A stretch of DNA of 64,000 nt from assembly GCA_951230915.1 (NCBI GenBank), contig OX579642.1:1488001-1552000 (forward strand). The letters are read 5' to 3'. The translations under genes and the position numbers were made by a program. Below the pieces are notes generated by a model that did no database searches, had not been told where the DNA came from, and worked only from the letters and a program-made list of their open reading frames with translations. This document shows, in pieces, positions 35,437 through 48,600 of this stretch; positions within the stretch are counted from its first letter, which is position 1; each line of letters begins with the position of its first letter. This DNA is from Antitrichia curtipendula. Taxonomy: Eukaryota; Streptophyta; Bryopsida; Hypnales; Leucodontaceae.

Positions 35437-37943
35437 TTTGCCAAGTGATTCCTAATGTCATATCATTCCACTATGAATACCATTCCATTTGGGCCGAAAC
35501 TGAACACATGAATAGAAGACTTCCATTAAAATTAAATTGTGATAACAAATAACTGAATGTGTTTTTAATTTGCTTTGACACAATTCTTCATTATCTTATG
35601 CTTCATTGGTCCTCAAATAATGTCATTCTTCACCTACGTTACAAATGAGTATGACCTCTTGTTTATCAGTAAACAATGATAGTTTTTCATTCCCCTATGT
35701 TTATCCATGAAATCAAAAACAACAATTACTCCCATTAAAATATATTGCAATCTTGTTCATCACCTCTTCAAATAAGATGTGCTACAATTTTTTATAAAGA
35801 ACGGCCTTGCATACACGAGGGTATTTCCATTTATGGTTTTTTAACATTGTTATCTATATCATTACCAGATTTTGTTGTCCACAAAACTTACAATTTGAAT
35901 AAACCATAATTGAGTTGCAATTCTTAGTGCTTTTTATTTTCTTATTTTTTTTTCCAAATTCAATTTCAGCATTATCAATTTGATCTTGAAAAACGATTGA
36001 TTATAAATTTTCCATTCAAAACATTATGCATGAGTGTCCATTGTAATGTTGTACTTCCATAATGCTAAAGAACATTCAAAATGTGCTTGCAATAAAGTAT
36101 ATCTTTGTGAAAAAATCTGGCATTACATTTTAAATTTAAGAAAACTTACATTTTGAAATGCCAACAATGGATTGGAATTATACATGTTCATTCTTTTACT
36201 TGCTTTCTGGATTTGACACTTGAGATGCAAATTTAGAAGACTTCAATTGATATTTGTGAATCACAAAAAGAATTGGTACATCTTCTATCAAAATGTTCGG
36301 GTTTTTTTTTAAAATTTAGGATTAAATTCTTCAAAGCTTATAAATTAAAGACCTCGGCTATTCAGGGGTTCTAATGATGTTTTCTTATATAATGCTCAAA
36401 TCTAGTCTTCATAGAAAATAGTGTACTTATTCATTTACTACAATGGAAGTATGTCAAGTGTTTGATCAATTGAAGACAATCGTCATGAGATTGGGAATCA
36501 AAATCAAAATTGACAAGATGAAATAACAATCATTACACTCAATAATTTCAAAGAAATCACCACATCAACATATGTTCATTTCAATTGCATTCCAACGATT
36601 TATAGAAAAAATCAAAATGTGTTCATTGTAATTCCTTTAATCAATAGTTTATAAATTTTATATTCAAATTTTACAAAAATTTATTGATGAAAACATAACT
36701 AAAGTTAGAACACCTAAAACCACATAAATAAGCAATTCAACATGGTTGTCATTATTATATCAAATTTCTTTTATAGATTCATGTTTGACAATAAAAGGAT
36801 ATTATAGATTTCAAAAAATGCTCCCCTTGGACACTGTACAAATAAACTACATAATTATTAAATGTTCAAAACATGATTCAAGAAAAGCAACCACAAATTC
36901 TCATGAACAATGAATGAATATTTTATGAAAACTTCTAGCTTGTACTATTCTACAGAATGTGCAATTGAAGTTGCAGTTCCCAAAACTTGAAGCATTCCAA
37001 TGTTCAATTTGGCAATTTGTGGACAATGAAAATATTCATAACCTTTTTTTTTTCACACTCCTTGCATGAAAGTCAACTAGATGTGTGGAGTTGTTTTCTG
37101 AAGTTGTAGACCTCCCTAATGGTTGGATTTGATGTTAATAGAGTGCATTCTTCTTCTAGAATTACAATTGTAGAAGTATGTGAAGTGCTTCACCAAGTCA
37201 AAATTGCTTTTAATCTATTTTAATCCCTAAAGGACCATTGCCCCTTCGAGGGTCAAATGGGATTTCGGGTACATACATACATGTTGCATTTTTGTCATGA
37301 TTTTTTGAATGTTTCTTTTTTAATAGAAAAAAGGATTAGCTTTTTAAATGATTTTTTCTTCCCCTACTCTCTGAATTCAATTTTGCACAATAAAGAATTA
37401 AATATTTAAAACTCATAACTTTGTACTGCAGAGAATTTAATTTAAGAAGATTGAAAGTCAATTAATCTAGTTCCAAAATGTACTAAAAAACTCTATTTTT
37501 TTACTTTTCCCTATGATATCTTGCAGTATGTGCTGTAAAGATTTCTGACACTTTTGCCACACTTTTTTGTACTAGGTTGACGTAAGATCCTATGGTTAGT
37601 TGTGCCAAAACAATATGATAATAATTATAAAAATGTCTAGTCTTTGCTATAGAAATGTCTATGTGTCTATAGAACCTCATTTCAATTTATTCCATGAATT
37701 ATTTCTCAAAACGTAATAGTATTTTGCTTGTAATTCAATACAAAAGGAAATCTGAAATTTATTAAACATTTAAACATTTATTGATGATAAGACTATTGAA
37801 ACTAACCGTCCTAAATTGTGAAGAAGACTTATTTCACACTAGTGAGTCCAAGGTTTGGAGCAAAATCCATATTGTTTGCCTTCTACCTTTTTTTCTTTAA
37901 AAAAACCACAATATTCTCCTTACAATAAACTCCAAAGAAAACC
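35437..37943. other. AT-rich intergenic DNA
   Basis: No gene is seen. A minus-strand copy of the dispersed repeat lies near 37505-37610, and CCCTAAAGGACC occurs at 37223. Confidence 0.45.
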
Positions 37944-38113
37944 TCCAAATTAAAATCCCAAATTAAAAAATCCCAAATTAAAATTCCAAATTAAAAAATC
38001 CCAAATTAAAAATCCCGAATTAAAAAACCCCAAATTAAAAATTCAAATTAAAAATCCAAATTAAAAATCCAAATAAAAAAAATCCCAAATTAAAAAACCC
38101 CAAATTAAAAACC
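37944..38113. repeat. Minisatellite of AAATTAAAAATCCC-type units
   Basis: About 12-14 tandem units of 11-17 bp built from CCAAATTAAAAA with variable C and A run lengths. It ends abruptly at a GC-rich segment. Confidence 0.85.
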
Positions 38114-38440
38114 AACGGGTGAGTACCTGAGAGACCCCGCGGAGCTCTACGGGGGTCAAGACCGCACTAACAAATCTCCGCCGCTCCTCTCCACTCCTTT
38201 CTGCTCTTTCGCCGCTCTTGTCCGCTCTTCTCCGTCGCCCCGCTCAAAATTGGAAGTGCCTCACCGTCTACGCCCCCCTCTTCTTGTACACGTTCAAGTG
38301 CTCGAAATAGCAGGTTAGAATTAGGGTTGCAATTGGTCCTCCCTAGCGGCTTAGTCCCCAAATCCCAGTCTCCATGTTTTGTATTCATTCCCCTCTGCAT
38401 CTGTTTTGTTGGCAATTCTCCAACTACGGCGCCTTAGGAG
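38114..38440. other. GC-rich segment, possible promoter or first exon
   Basis: An abrupt switch to GC-rich, pyrimidine-rich sequence (CTCCGCCGCTCCTCTCC, repeated CCGCTCTT) that looks like a plant 5' leader. No long frame follows on the plus strand; the 82-codon minus frame 38167-38415 has no recognisable family. It may be a non-coding transcript or a remnant. Confidence 0.3.
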
Positions 38441-41400
38441 TTTCGTTTTCTGAGCTTATGCGCACAGGGAATATAAGTTGAGGCACTTTACATTGTTCTT
38501 GTTTTTTGAGTGCTTCTGTGTATTGTATCATTTTGTCACTAGTATCAGAGTGTCTTAAAAGTGAGACATCCCAGGTGCACTTAGATCCTCATGGCAGTAA
38601 AGTATGCAAACTGAAGTGTGAGTCTATGTGTGGTTCTTTGCAGCACATTGCTTCATACTTGGTGGGATTTGATAGCATTCACTGGAAGAGATGCGGATGT
38701 TTCAATAGGAGAGATTAGTAAGAAATTCCTGAAAAGCAGTTATTAATCCTGAAAGGTTAAGGTGGGAAGTGCAAATAAGTATTTTCAATAGCTGAATCCT
38801 GATCGGTCAAGGAAACGTATCGAAATATGGCATTCTTGGTCACATGCGCCTTCGTTGATTCTTTTAGGCAATACTTGTGCACTGACTTTCTAGAAAACTG
38901 ATGTCTCTCATCCCGAAATTTTTTCTACAACAGCAAAATATCAGAGTTTGCTTCTCATACTTTTTGGCCCATGTAGCCATTTTTGTTCGATTTTCAGGTC
39001 TTGGACTGTCACAACTCTTTGTATTGTAGAATTTTTTCAGTGCTACTCGTTTAATCTAGCCGAGAGTACTGTGAGGAACAGACAGAAATAGAATTATTGA
39101 AAATTTGTGGCACAAAATTTCAATTAAGGTTTGAAGGTAGTTACAAAGATTCCTACTAATTTCAAGAGAAAACTAACCGGCATTTTTCTCGAAAAGTTAC
39201 AAAATGTCTTGTCACAAATTCATTTGCAAAATTTTGTTTCTCTCTTCTTTGCCTTAGAGATTGAAGGATTTGAGGCGCTTGAACCCTTGCGGAAGAAATT
39301 TTGAATTGAGGAGCAGTGGATGAGAAGCTCGTGCAACAACAATTGCAAATTGAAAACACCTCCACCTGCAACCGCGAGGACCATGTTGTTGGGCGTGACG
39401 GGCATGGAGAGTATGTTTGTGGCGCTGCACCGTGCAAAAGCTCAAGCATTGGGCTTTGGGCTTTGCATCAACAAGATTATCCTCATTGTGTCCCACATTT
39501 CCACCTCCATTTCTGAATTCTGTCATTTCTAGCACTCTAAAGTAGTAGCGCTTCATCGATGTGTATTCCAACATTCATGAGACTACAAATAATGATCTGC
39601 TTAAAATTTCTTGATAAATGAGGTGAAACTCAGCGATTAGGGTTTCCAATTTTGGATGATTCTCTGGGTTTGCAATAAGAATGAAGAGCGAACATCTCGT
39701 TGCAAAGAGTATTTATTTATTGCAAACGGTGACAACTTGGGAGCCACTATGGATCTCAGTTTCCTCCGTAACTTGCCAGATTCTAATGATGTTTCTTATT
39801 CTTTGTTCAATCACTCATACTTTGATGCAAAAATCACTCAGTAGTTTATCTTTAGCAGACATCCTGATAAATAGGAGTGCAGTAATTTATGTATACAATG
39901 TAAGACATGACAGTAAAATGTTATGTAAATAAATCAAACGGAATTAAACGGTTAATATTTTCAATTGATGCGTAGTTCCTACTCAGTTCGCAGGCATTGT
40001 GAAATGATTTTCTTCAACAAGTTGACTTGCTTCTCAATTGGCCATAAAGGTGACTACCAAACAGTTATATAATATGAGAGAATTTGCCAAGTGTCAGTAA
40101 GTAGGAAGTATTGAAAAACAAACGAATCACCTTCCATTCAGTGTCATGAACTGAGAAGAAAACCTTCGAATATCAAGGTCAAACTTCTGTGCTGATCAGT
40201 CATATAGAGCAATGTTAAAAGGATGTCTTCCAACCATTCTGTATAGTACAATAATGCTAGTCCTAGACACATGATTTTAAGCAATTTCTACTTAAAGTAC
40301 ATGACCTTTTCATATGCATTTTCTTACTTAAATTTGCACTTAAAGCACCCCTTTCTCTTGTAGTGATTGGAACGTAATTTTTTGCAAGATTGAAGGTATC
40401 GTTTTGGGATATTGTGAGTGAATTTTGAATTTTCAAGGAAAAAAAATTGAGGTGCATTTTTAATTATACAGTCTATATTAGTGTACTATTCATGGTAGAA
40501 ATGGAAGGTTCACCTCGCACATTTTACAAGGAAAAAAACCAAAAACTTCTTCTACAAATGGTATACCACATTTCCAAAAATAAAAAAAATGCACTTATTT
40601 TGTTGTACAATCAATGCACTTGGCCAAGTGCAAAAATTACAAATTCTATGTTCCATCTAGATACCAAAACTATATACATCATGAATATTACTTTCCTATT
40701 GTTATTCATGAATTCATAAATCTACTTGTAGTAGGACACAAGGTCAGTAAAGCCTCTATTTACAAGTTGTAATTTACAATATTGAGGAGTTGAACTTTTT
40801 GAACTATTTTTCAGTAAATTTTCCTTAGAATTGGCATCTATTCCAAGTTGTTTCATATATTTTGGATCTTTGTGGATTAATTATGAATATTGAACAGGAA
40901 TCATGTAAAGCACTAAAAGTTTCCGCCCCTAATTGAATATATAAAAACAATATATATCTCTATATTCAAAAATTCTCTTACAAACTAATTGCTTTATGGA
41001 CTACCTACCTTAATAATAATTTAAGCCCTCTATTTTTCATATGAATTCAATAGTATGAATTCATTATCTACATGAATCATTTTTTAATTATAACCAAATA
41101 GATTCATTCTAGATATTTGAATATAAAATAATTTTTGAATTATATTTTAGGATTGATTTATATTTTTAATAATGTAGTTTTCAATGAATTATAAGAGTAA
41201 TATCAAAACTATAAAATTTAAACAAAATATTTTTTGGACTTGTGGTAATACCTTTGGAATGTCACTCCCTTGTAATTTAGGAAAACCACATGAGTTAACA
41301 AGGTATTTAAAAGGCGTATTTACATAACTAGCATATTTATATAATATTCAAAAATATTGTATAAATAATCTATGAATATTTTTAAAATAAAATTTAAAAC

Positions 41401-41978
41401 TCATATTTTTTTTTTTTATAAAATTTACCTCACATGAATTAACAACACCTTATTTTTTCAATAGTAGTATAAATCTAGCTCCAAAAGTGTATAAAAATAT
41501 GTTACTTCTATATTAAATATGTTAGAAATAGCATATTTGTTGTCCACAATAGAAATTATTGAAAACAATTTATTGCAACATTTAATGTTTTAACTTTTTT
41601 TATATTACATATAGATGCCAAGTGGAACTCTATCATAATCTTGCATGGAACATGATCATGTTGACTACAATAGAAATAGTGCTTCTAACTGCATGCATTG
41701 CAAGAATACAAAGAGTATTGAAAAATTTGAAGCAAATAATCACTCATACAAAAAATGCAAAAATTGAAAAAGTAACAAAATTTTAAACCCCATGTAAGCA
41801 TAGTAGTAAAAAAAATCAAAATTTATTCAACTAAAACAATGTGGTAATTGAAGTCAAATTTGAGCTCAAAATTTTCTTTTATGATTTAAATCATCCATTC
41901 AAAATCTATGAACAAAGTTTAGAAAGAGAGAGAGAGAAAATGAACTTCTTTACCTCTCTCTCTAAATTTTTTCTATAA
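38441..41978. other. Intergenic DNA without recognisable gene
   Basis: 38.4-40.0 kb has mixed composition like intron or untranslated sequence with only short frames. 40.0-41.9 kb is very AT-rich. GA/CT microsatellites occur near 41927-41939 and 41955-41963, just outside the MULE element. Confidence 0.4.
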
Positions 41979-41988
41979 CTTTTGATTT
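41979..41988. repeat. Left target-site duplication of MULE
   Basis: CTTTTGATTT, identical to 58446-58455. Nine or ten bp is the usual duplication length for Mutator-like elements. Confidence 0.75.
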
Positions 41989-42052
41989 TAGGGTTGCTAG
42001 CAGGCGAGCGTGGAGTGGTGAGCCTGTGAGCTTGTGAGCCTGTGAGCAGGAA
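41989..42052 (+). repeat. MULE left terminal inverted repeat
   Basis: GCTAG, CGAGC, TGGAG, GGTGAGC and TGTGAG occur in this order here and in the reverse complement of 58376-58445, about 28 of 35 positions alike. The inner part is a short tandem of GTGAGCCTGT. Confidence 0.65.
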
Positions 42053-42652
42053 CTTTTTTATAATAAAAATTATAGCTGGCTACCTATAACCGTGGGTTTA
42101 AACATTTGGATTATATATAAATTACCTGGATTTTTCCTCTCTTTGTTATCTCAAATACCCATGACCGTGGACAATGTATATTATAGAGTAGACATTTAGG
42201 GTCTATTTTCTAGACCTAAAGTATTTCTTGAATATTTAGGAGAGTTTTATGCTAGAAATACTAAATCTTTTATACTTAAAAAAAAATCGAGCAATTTTTT
42301 AATGAAAAGAACAATATAGGATAACAGAGATGATGGCTTAAAACCACAAATCGAGAAAATGGAAGATAAAAGATTAAAAAAAAGATTAAAGAGAGTTGTT
42401 GAATTATAGACCATAAGTGGTGATGAGAAAAAGTTGTCTTCAAAAAATATAAATGTGAGAAATATTGAGCAATACCTATGATTCCGTCGGATCCGACGGA
42501 ATTGTAAATATTGATTTTTGAGGTACTAATGTTAAAAAAAATTCAAATATAAAATGACAAAGATGAGACTCTTAGAAGTAACCATAAAACACACAAATCC
42601 AATCCAATTAAAGAGCAAAACACAATATTACAATCCAAGAGATACGTCGATC
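42053..42652. other. MULE left subterminal region
   Basis: Contains the inverted subterminal motif at 42078-42097 and a GGATCC palindrome at 42481-42502. It would form the 3' flank of the ParB-methylase gene. Confidence 0.5.
42481..42502. repeat. GGATCC palindrome copy 1
   Basis: A perfect 22-bp palindrome with core CCGTCGGATCCGACGG, 150 bp downstream of the ParB-methylase stop codon. Confidence 0.85.
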
Positions 42653-45600
42653 TCAAGAATCCAAGTCATTGGTTGATTCAATCACAGAATCTGACTCAGT
42701 AGATGACTCTAAGGACTCCCTACCCTCAGATGCAGAAACATCTACATATTGCAAGACATTTAGGGCATAAGTGTTCTTGCGTCGTTTTGGTTTAGAGGAA
42801 CCACAAGTTGCAAAAGCGCTTGCCATTTGCTCTGCATATTGTGGAAGATGAAAAGGCTTTTCTGGACTAACGATAAGCCATTTCTTCTTCTCTATGGCCT
42901 CTGCCAACATCAACCTGTCACTCCTGAAAGAAATTGAAGACAATGGATGAGTGTTTGAAAATGCAAGAGGAAGAAAACAAACAAAGAATGAAAGAGGTTG
43001 GGACTTACTTACTAGATTTTCCTTTTCGAACAAACTTGCGAGGTACGATGGGCACATCCTCTGGATTGATTGGGAGGTCAGCTGTTGTTGTTGGCGTTGT
43101 TCTTGCTACCACAGACGGTGTAGACTTTGTCATTGGCTTCAAGAGGGCGTTGAAAATGTCCTTGTTCCCTTCCAAAGCCAATATATTGCGCCCGGTGCCT
43201 CTGCAAGCCTTAATGCAAGCACCTACAACAGTAAAAGAATGTATTTCAGTTAGATTAGGCTATCAATTTGTACAATTGAATACAATTCAAATTTACAAAA
43301 TTAGAACACTAACCAGTAGAGGCTGAACAGTCCATAATGATATCGCCTTCATTGCTTGTGGCCTTGAGGAAGAGAGTGAAGAACCTTGGATCCTTCTCGC
43401 GTGCGCCTCTCCATGGCTTGTTTCCATTCATAGAGAGGTCATCTTCATGCATATAGTTCATGAGCATATCATCGATTTCTACATCTACCCCAGCCTTCTT
43501 CATCATTTGCGTACGTTTGAAGGCAAATTTTGATTCGCCTACTGATTGAAGGTCCTTCACAAGAACTGTCACTCCAAACTTCTGTGTCTGCAATTTGAAG
43601 AGAACAAAAAACATTAGAGTGAAGATAATTATGTGTAGACACAATTTAAAAACTGGAACTCAAATTTACAAATTAGCATACCGTCTTTGTGATATCTAAT
43701 GCCGACGTGAGGTGCATGCGATTCATGCCGAGCCAATCTTTCTTCTTTTTTAAGTCATACACCTCGCAAGCTCCAGCAATGTCCGACCTTGATGCGACGC
43801 TAAAGGAGTGAAAAACAACTATGCATCCATCATCGTGCAAATGCTCTACAGCAAACGCACAGGTAGATTGCAGAGCATCTGCCTCTGGATCTGCATTCCA
43901 CTTGGGCACGTCCTTCGGCGATGTTGAAATGCCCGGTACGGGCAAATTTTCAGGACAATCGATGAAAATGACGTCCACTCCAGCCCTTGCATTGGCTACA
44001 CCTTCAAACATCCGGGTCTTCCCAACTGACATCTGAAATTTTTTGATTCAATCCAATGTCAATGTAGTAATAAACTAATAAAGCTCATCTATCTACCATT
44101 GCGTAACCAATGAATCCTCCAAAATTCAAATGGTTTAGGCAAACAATTTGAACAGAGAAGTACAGAAGACAAAAAGTCATTTTATAAAATTCCATTAAAT
44201 TCGACAAAATTACTATAATGTGCTTTGTGCACATGACATCTTTGAAAAACAAATTAATGAAGTAAAAAGGATTGGTAAATGTAATGTACACAAACATTAA
44301 ATTTTTCTATAGTACTACAACATCAATACATCACAAGTACAGAAAAATGATATCATTGACAAAAACCAGAAAACTGATCTATAAAGGATAACTACTATAC
44401 CTTATTCAAGTACTTTAAGACCTCATCAAAGACGTTGGCTTTTTTGCTCTCCATGTCCATTGCAATATCCTCAATGCAAACATTGAGGATTAAATCCTCG
44501 GTCTTGGGAACCTCGTCATCGGAGAGGACCAACGCTTGAGTGACGCGCGAGATTACATCTTCCGTGAGCTGTGACAAAGTGATTTTCTTTTTCACCCCCT
44601 CTTGTGTCTGACCCGCTTGATCCACAGTGGAGGAAGTCACTACTTGGCCTTCTTCTTCCACCGTTTTCTTGCCCTTGCTTTTAGTCTTCTCTTCTTTCTC
44701 TTTCACTAAGTCCTTCTCAGCCTTCTTTGTCGCTTTCTCCGCTTCTTTCTTTTCTTTGATTTGGAGTGCGAACTGATTCTTCACTTCTTTCTTGCGATCC
44801 ACTGCATCCCTCTTGTTGATGGCCTTCCTCTTGGCTTCGTCATCCATGCCGATGAACTCATCAATGAGATCCAAATCCACAATCCCTTTTCCCTCCAAGG
44901 ATTTTCTAAGTTGCGTTTCAGAGTGATGAGTGAACTCCAAAGTGCAGTCCAAGTACCAGCCCGCACCACTCAAATGAGCTGTTGTGTACGTTCGCAACTG
45001 GTGTGCGCTGAACATGCAGGATGGAGAGTTGCGATCAAGGAAGCCACTAAGAAAAGGAGGGATATCCAATTTGGTGATGGCCCCCTTCGCTTCTAGCTCT
45101 AGCTTAAAGTACCTGCAAATAAGCCAATTTCATATTTAAAAAACAACGTACTAAGTAGACTTTTAATAAAAAAAGACCAAAATGACACTTCACTTCAACT
45201 TCAGTTCACTACATCAAAAAAATAGGAGAAGACAATAAAAATATTGAGTTATTATAAATTACAAGTTCCAAAATACTTTAAGTTGTGAAAAAAAAATGTA
45301 TTCAAAGAATTTAATGCATACCGGTAGAGTACTCTCCGAACCACTGCCACAGAGCCCGGGAACGTATCAAAGGTCATTCCCTTCTTGAAATAGTTGTTTC
45401 CTTTCAAGTAGTTCAGAAACCCGTGGTCCCAAATTTTTTGCCGCCATCCTTCAATGTACTCCGGTAGCTGCTCTGGTTTGTCAGGGGTATTGTAGTTGAT
45501 GGTGAGATTGTCCTCCTTGACAATTTTCTCGAACAACGCAACCGCAGCATCTTCAATCTGAAATTAGTGATACAAAATCAAAATAGTAAAGCAGTACAAA

Positions 45601-48600
45601 AAAAATAAAACATAAGAAAATTATCGCATTGTCCGTTTCTTCATTACCGTAGTTTAAAGTCAATAGGAAAAAGAGAAGAAGGACTTACCCCTGTGTACCA
45701 AGTACACTTCACTATGAATTGAGGAAGATGGATCTCCGAGACTGGTTTGGGTGGCAACTTTCGGGCTTCTCGAGTAAGTGTCGAAGAGTTCCACCACTTT
45801 AAAATGTTGGTTTTGTGCTTACCAGTCATTTTCGAGGTTCCAACCATTTGTAGCTTCTCCAACGTCATTTCTGGCACCTCATAGTTTCCCCAATGTTTCT
45901 CCACCTGCAAAGAAAGAAAAATTTATAAGTAATAGATTCTTGTGGAATAAGAAGAAGTAAGAAACCATGATTCTCAAACATTCACCTCTTTAAGGAAGTC
46001 CATTCCGTTGCCTGGGTTTGCTACGGCCAAGAGCTTAAACATCTTTGACGTAAGTGCCTTCTTTCTCTCCATGGCCCCTTCCCTCATTGCTTCGGCCGCT
46101 CCCTCTGGTGTACTACCAGTCTCTCTTATAGCCTCTAGATATCTTCTAACTGACGAATCAGCTGCTTGAGAAATCTCTTGCTGTACAGTGTCCTCCATCA
46201 AATTAGATATAAAAACCTGTGCAATGAAAACTGGGTATGTGTAAAACTCTTGAAATCAAAGAGTGTGGAATGTCCTTACCCTAAAAATGAATGACGTGAA
46301 AATGTCGGGCAGAACTGAATACCATTTCTTTGTCACCGGGTTCTCAAGGCACCTCTTCCTTTCCGCAGGCCTCAAAAGAGTTGCAAATTTATTGATTGGG
46401 AGCATTCCGTACTTTTGAACTTGGAACAACGTGTGTACCAAGTTTGTCTTAACGTGAGAATCCTCCACAGACCTACATGTCACCGAAACATTTGGATTAG
46501 CGGTAAAGTTGAAGATTGAGATCATAACTAACGAAGTATTCAAAATGAAATGATTGAGTCTTGCATTTGAAAAGAAAAAAGGCCAATTCACTTACTTGTT
46601 TATATCATGCATGACCTGCATGACGATCTCATTTTTTCCTATTGTATCGAGGATTATACAATCCACATTGCAATGCCACTTGGAATGTTTTCCAATGAAA
46701 TTCATCCATGCGACCCGTCTGTGGTTTCCATCGCAAATGAAGAACTTCAATTTCTTCAAAAATTGGAGCTCTTGCCTTCCCTCAACCTTTTGAGAGAAGA
46801 TCTGGTTCTTCTCTCTCCAGATGGGGTCCCATTTCTCCATCTCTACCTCTGTAAATTCTTCTGTGTTCCCCTCTTCGTTTGTTGTGGAGACATAGAAGAC
46901 TGCCGCACCATCTAGGTAGCCCCCGGCTGCAAAATCTTGCTCCAATTTTGATATATCAGACAGGAGAGCTGGTCGGACCATGGGCATGGTCACCAATCTG
47001 CACAGTGGAATGTGCATACGGAAGGACTCCTCCGGCTTCATACGGAGGTGGGCCAGAATATTGACGGTATCTCCCTTTTGGATTTTGCGTAATTCATCCT
47101 CGGTCATCACCTTCTCCTCTGGATGCTCTTGGATGACATCTGTTGAGTCTTCCTCGCCAACTTCTCCATCATCATCATTGTCACCGTCAGAAACTTGCTC
47201 AATTTCAGGTTGTTGAACTTTTTGAGAGCCCGGAGTCTCGAAGATGGTCTCCTCTTCCATAATTTTTTCGGGTGTGATGTCCATCTAGAAAAGAAAACAT
47301 TAAGTTTAATAAATACAAATTTGCTTGTAAAGCAATATGTAGATGATAGCAACATATACACGGATAAACATTGAACAAAAATTTATACATTCATATTATT
47401 CTGTCATTGGTAGTCAAACTCAAAAGCACAATGTCAGATCAAAATAGTCTAAATGCCGATAAATCCTGAAAACATGATTTATATAAAATCACTTGTACAC
47501 GAATCTAGTCATAGATTACGACATCATCATCCTCGTCAGAGCTAAGGATAATGATTTCCGCCCCTTGGAAACTCTCTCTAAACCCGGTACTCTCCTCTGC
47601 ATCCGAGCTCTGAAGACGCCCTTTGCTGGTGGAGCTCTTAAGCTCCATGTACGGAAACTCCTCCTCTGAACTATAAGTTGAGAATACGAAGCGCTGGAGC
47701 CCATTACCACTCTGGACACTTGTTTCAAATGCATCTATTGCCCTATCAGCTGCGTCCATTACATCGTCAAAACTCACCAAGTTCTCTTCAGCCCCTTCAT
47801 CGTCACTTGCATGTGACCCGCCTTCTTCTAACAAAGTGTTTTGCTTTGAAGACCCTCCAATCTTGGGAGCTGGAGTAAATTCCTCCATTGTTGGATCCTC
47901 GGAAGAAGTTGTTAGTTTTAGGCGTTTGCCTCGTGCTGGACCACTCTGTAGAAATCATCAGACATTAAATTAGAAATAAATTTGTAGGGGGACCCTTTAA
48001 GTTTTGATTACGCATATATCTCAATGATACACTACATTCATTTCATAAGTCAAAAGTTTTTATCAACGAAAGACCATTAAATTATAAATGATGTGGGGAT
48101 AAAATAGCAACCGAAAACAAACCATTTTCAAAAATTAATCTAAAGTTCAAAAAACCTTTAAACAATTTAAAACCACTTGTTGTGGATTACTCATTTAATT
48201 CTCTCTATCAAAAAAATAAAAAAAAATAAATACCAACTCTTTGGCTGAGAAAAAGCTCACGTCATCCTGAACAATTGCGGACCAAAGAGAATGGCTTCAA
48301 GGAAATTTACATATTTTCAAAATAAGCATTTTTTGGGGTCCCTTGAGTGCATGTTGGAACCTACGTCGGATCCGACGGGGTCTTCGGCATGCACTCAAAG
48401 GACCTCCAAAATTAGATTTAAAAATATCTAAATGAAATAATCTTGGTACATGTTCCTTTCAAAATGGAAAAATCATAATTGAACAGGTCTTGCAAAATCA
48501 AACAAATCACTCCACATCTATGAAATTAACAAAAAAAATTACCAAACAAATTAAGATCTAAGAAATTGACCAAACAAATTACCAAACAAATGAAGATCTA

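Noticed and set aside
44085..44297. Possible extra exon between exons 9 and 10 of the ParB-methylase gene
   Set aside because: The only splice-compatible segment is 20 bases long and would break the reading phase; skipping it keeps the frame open.
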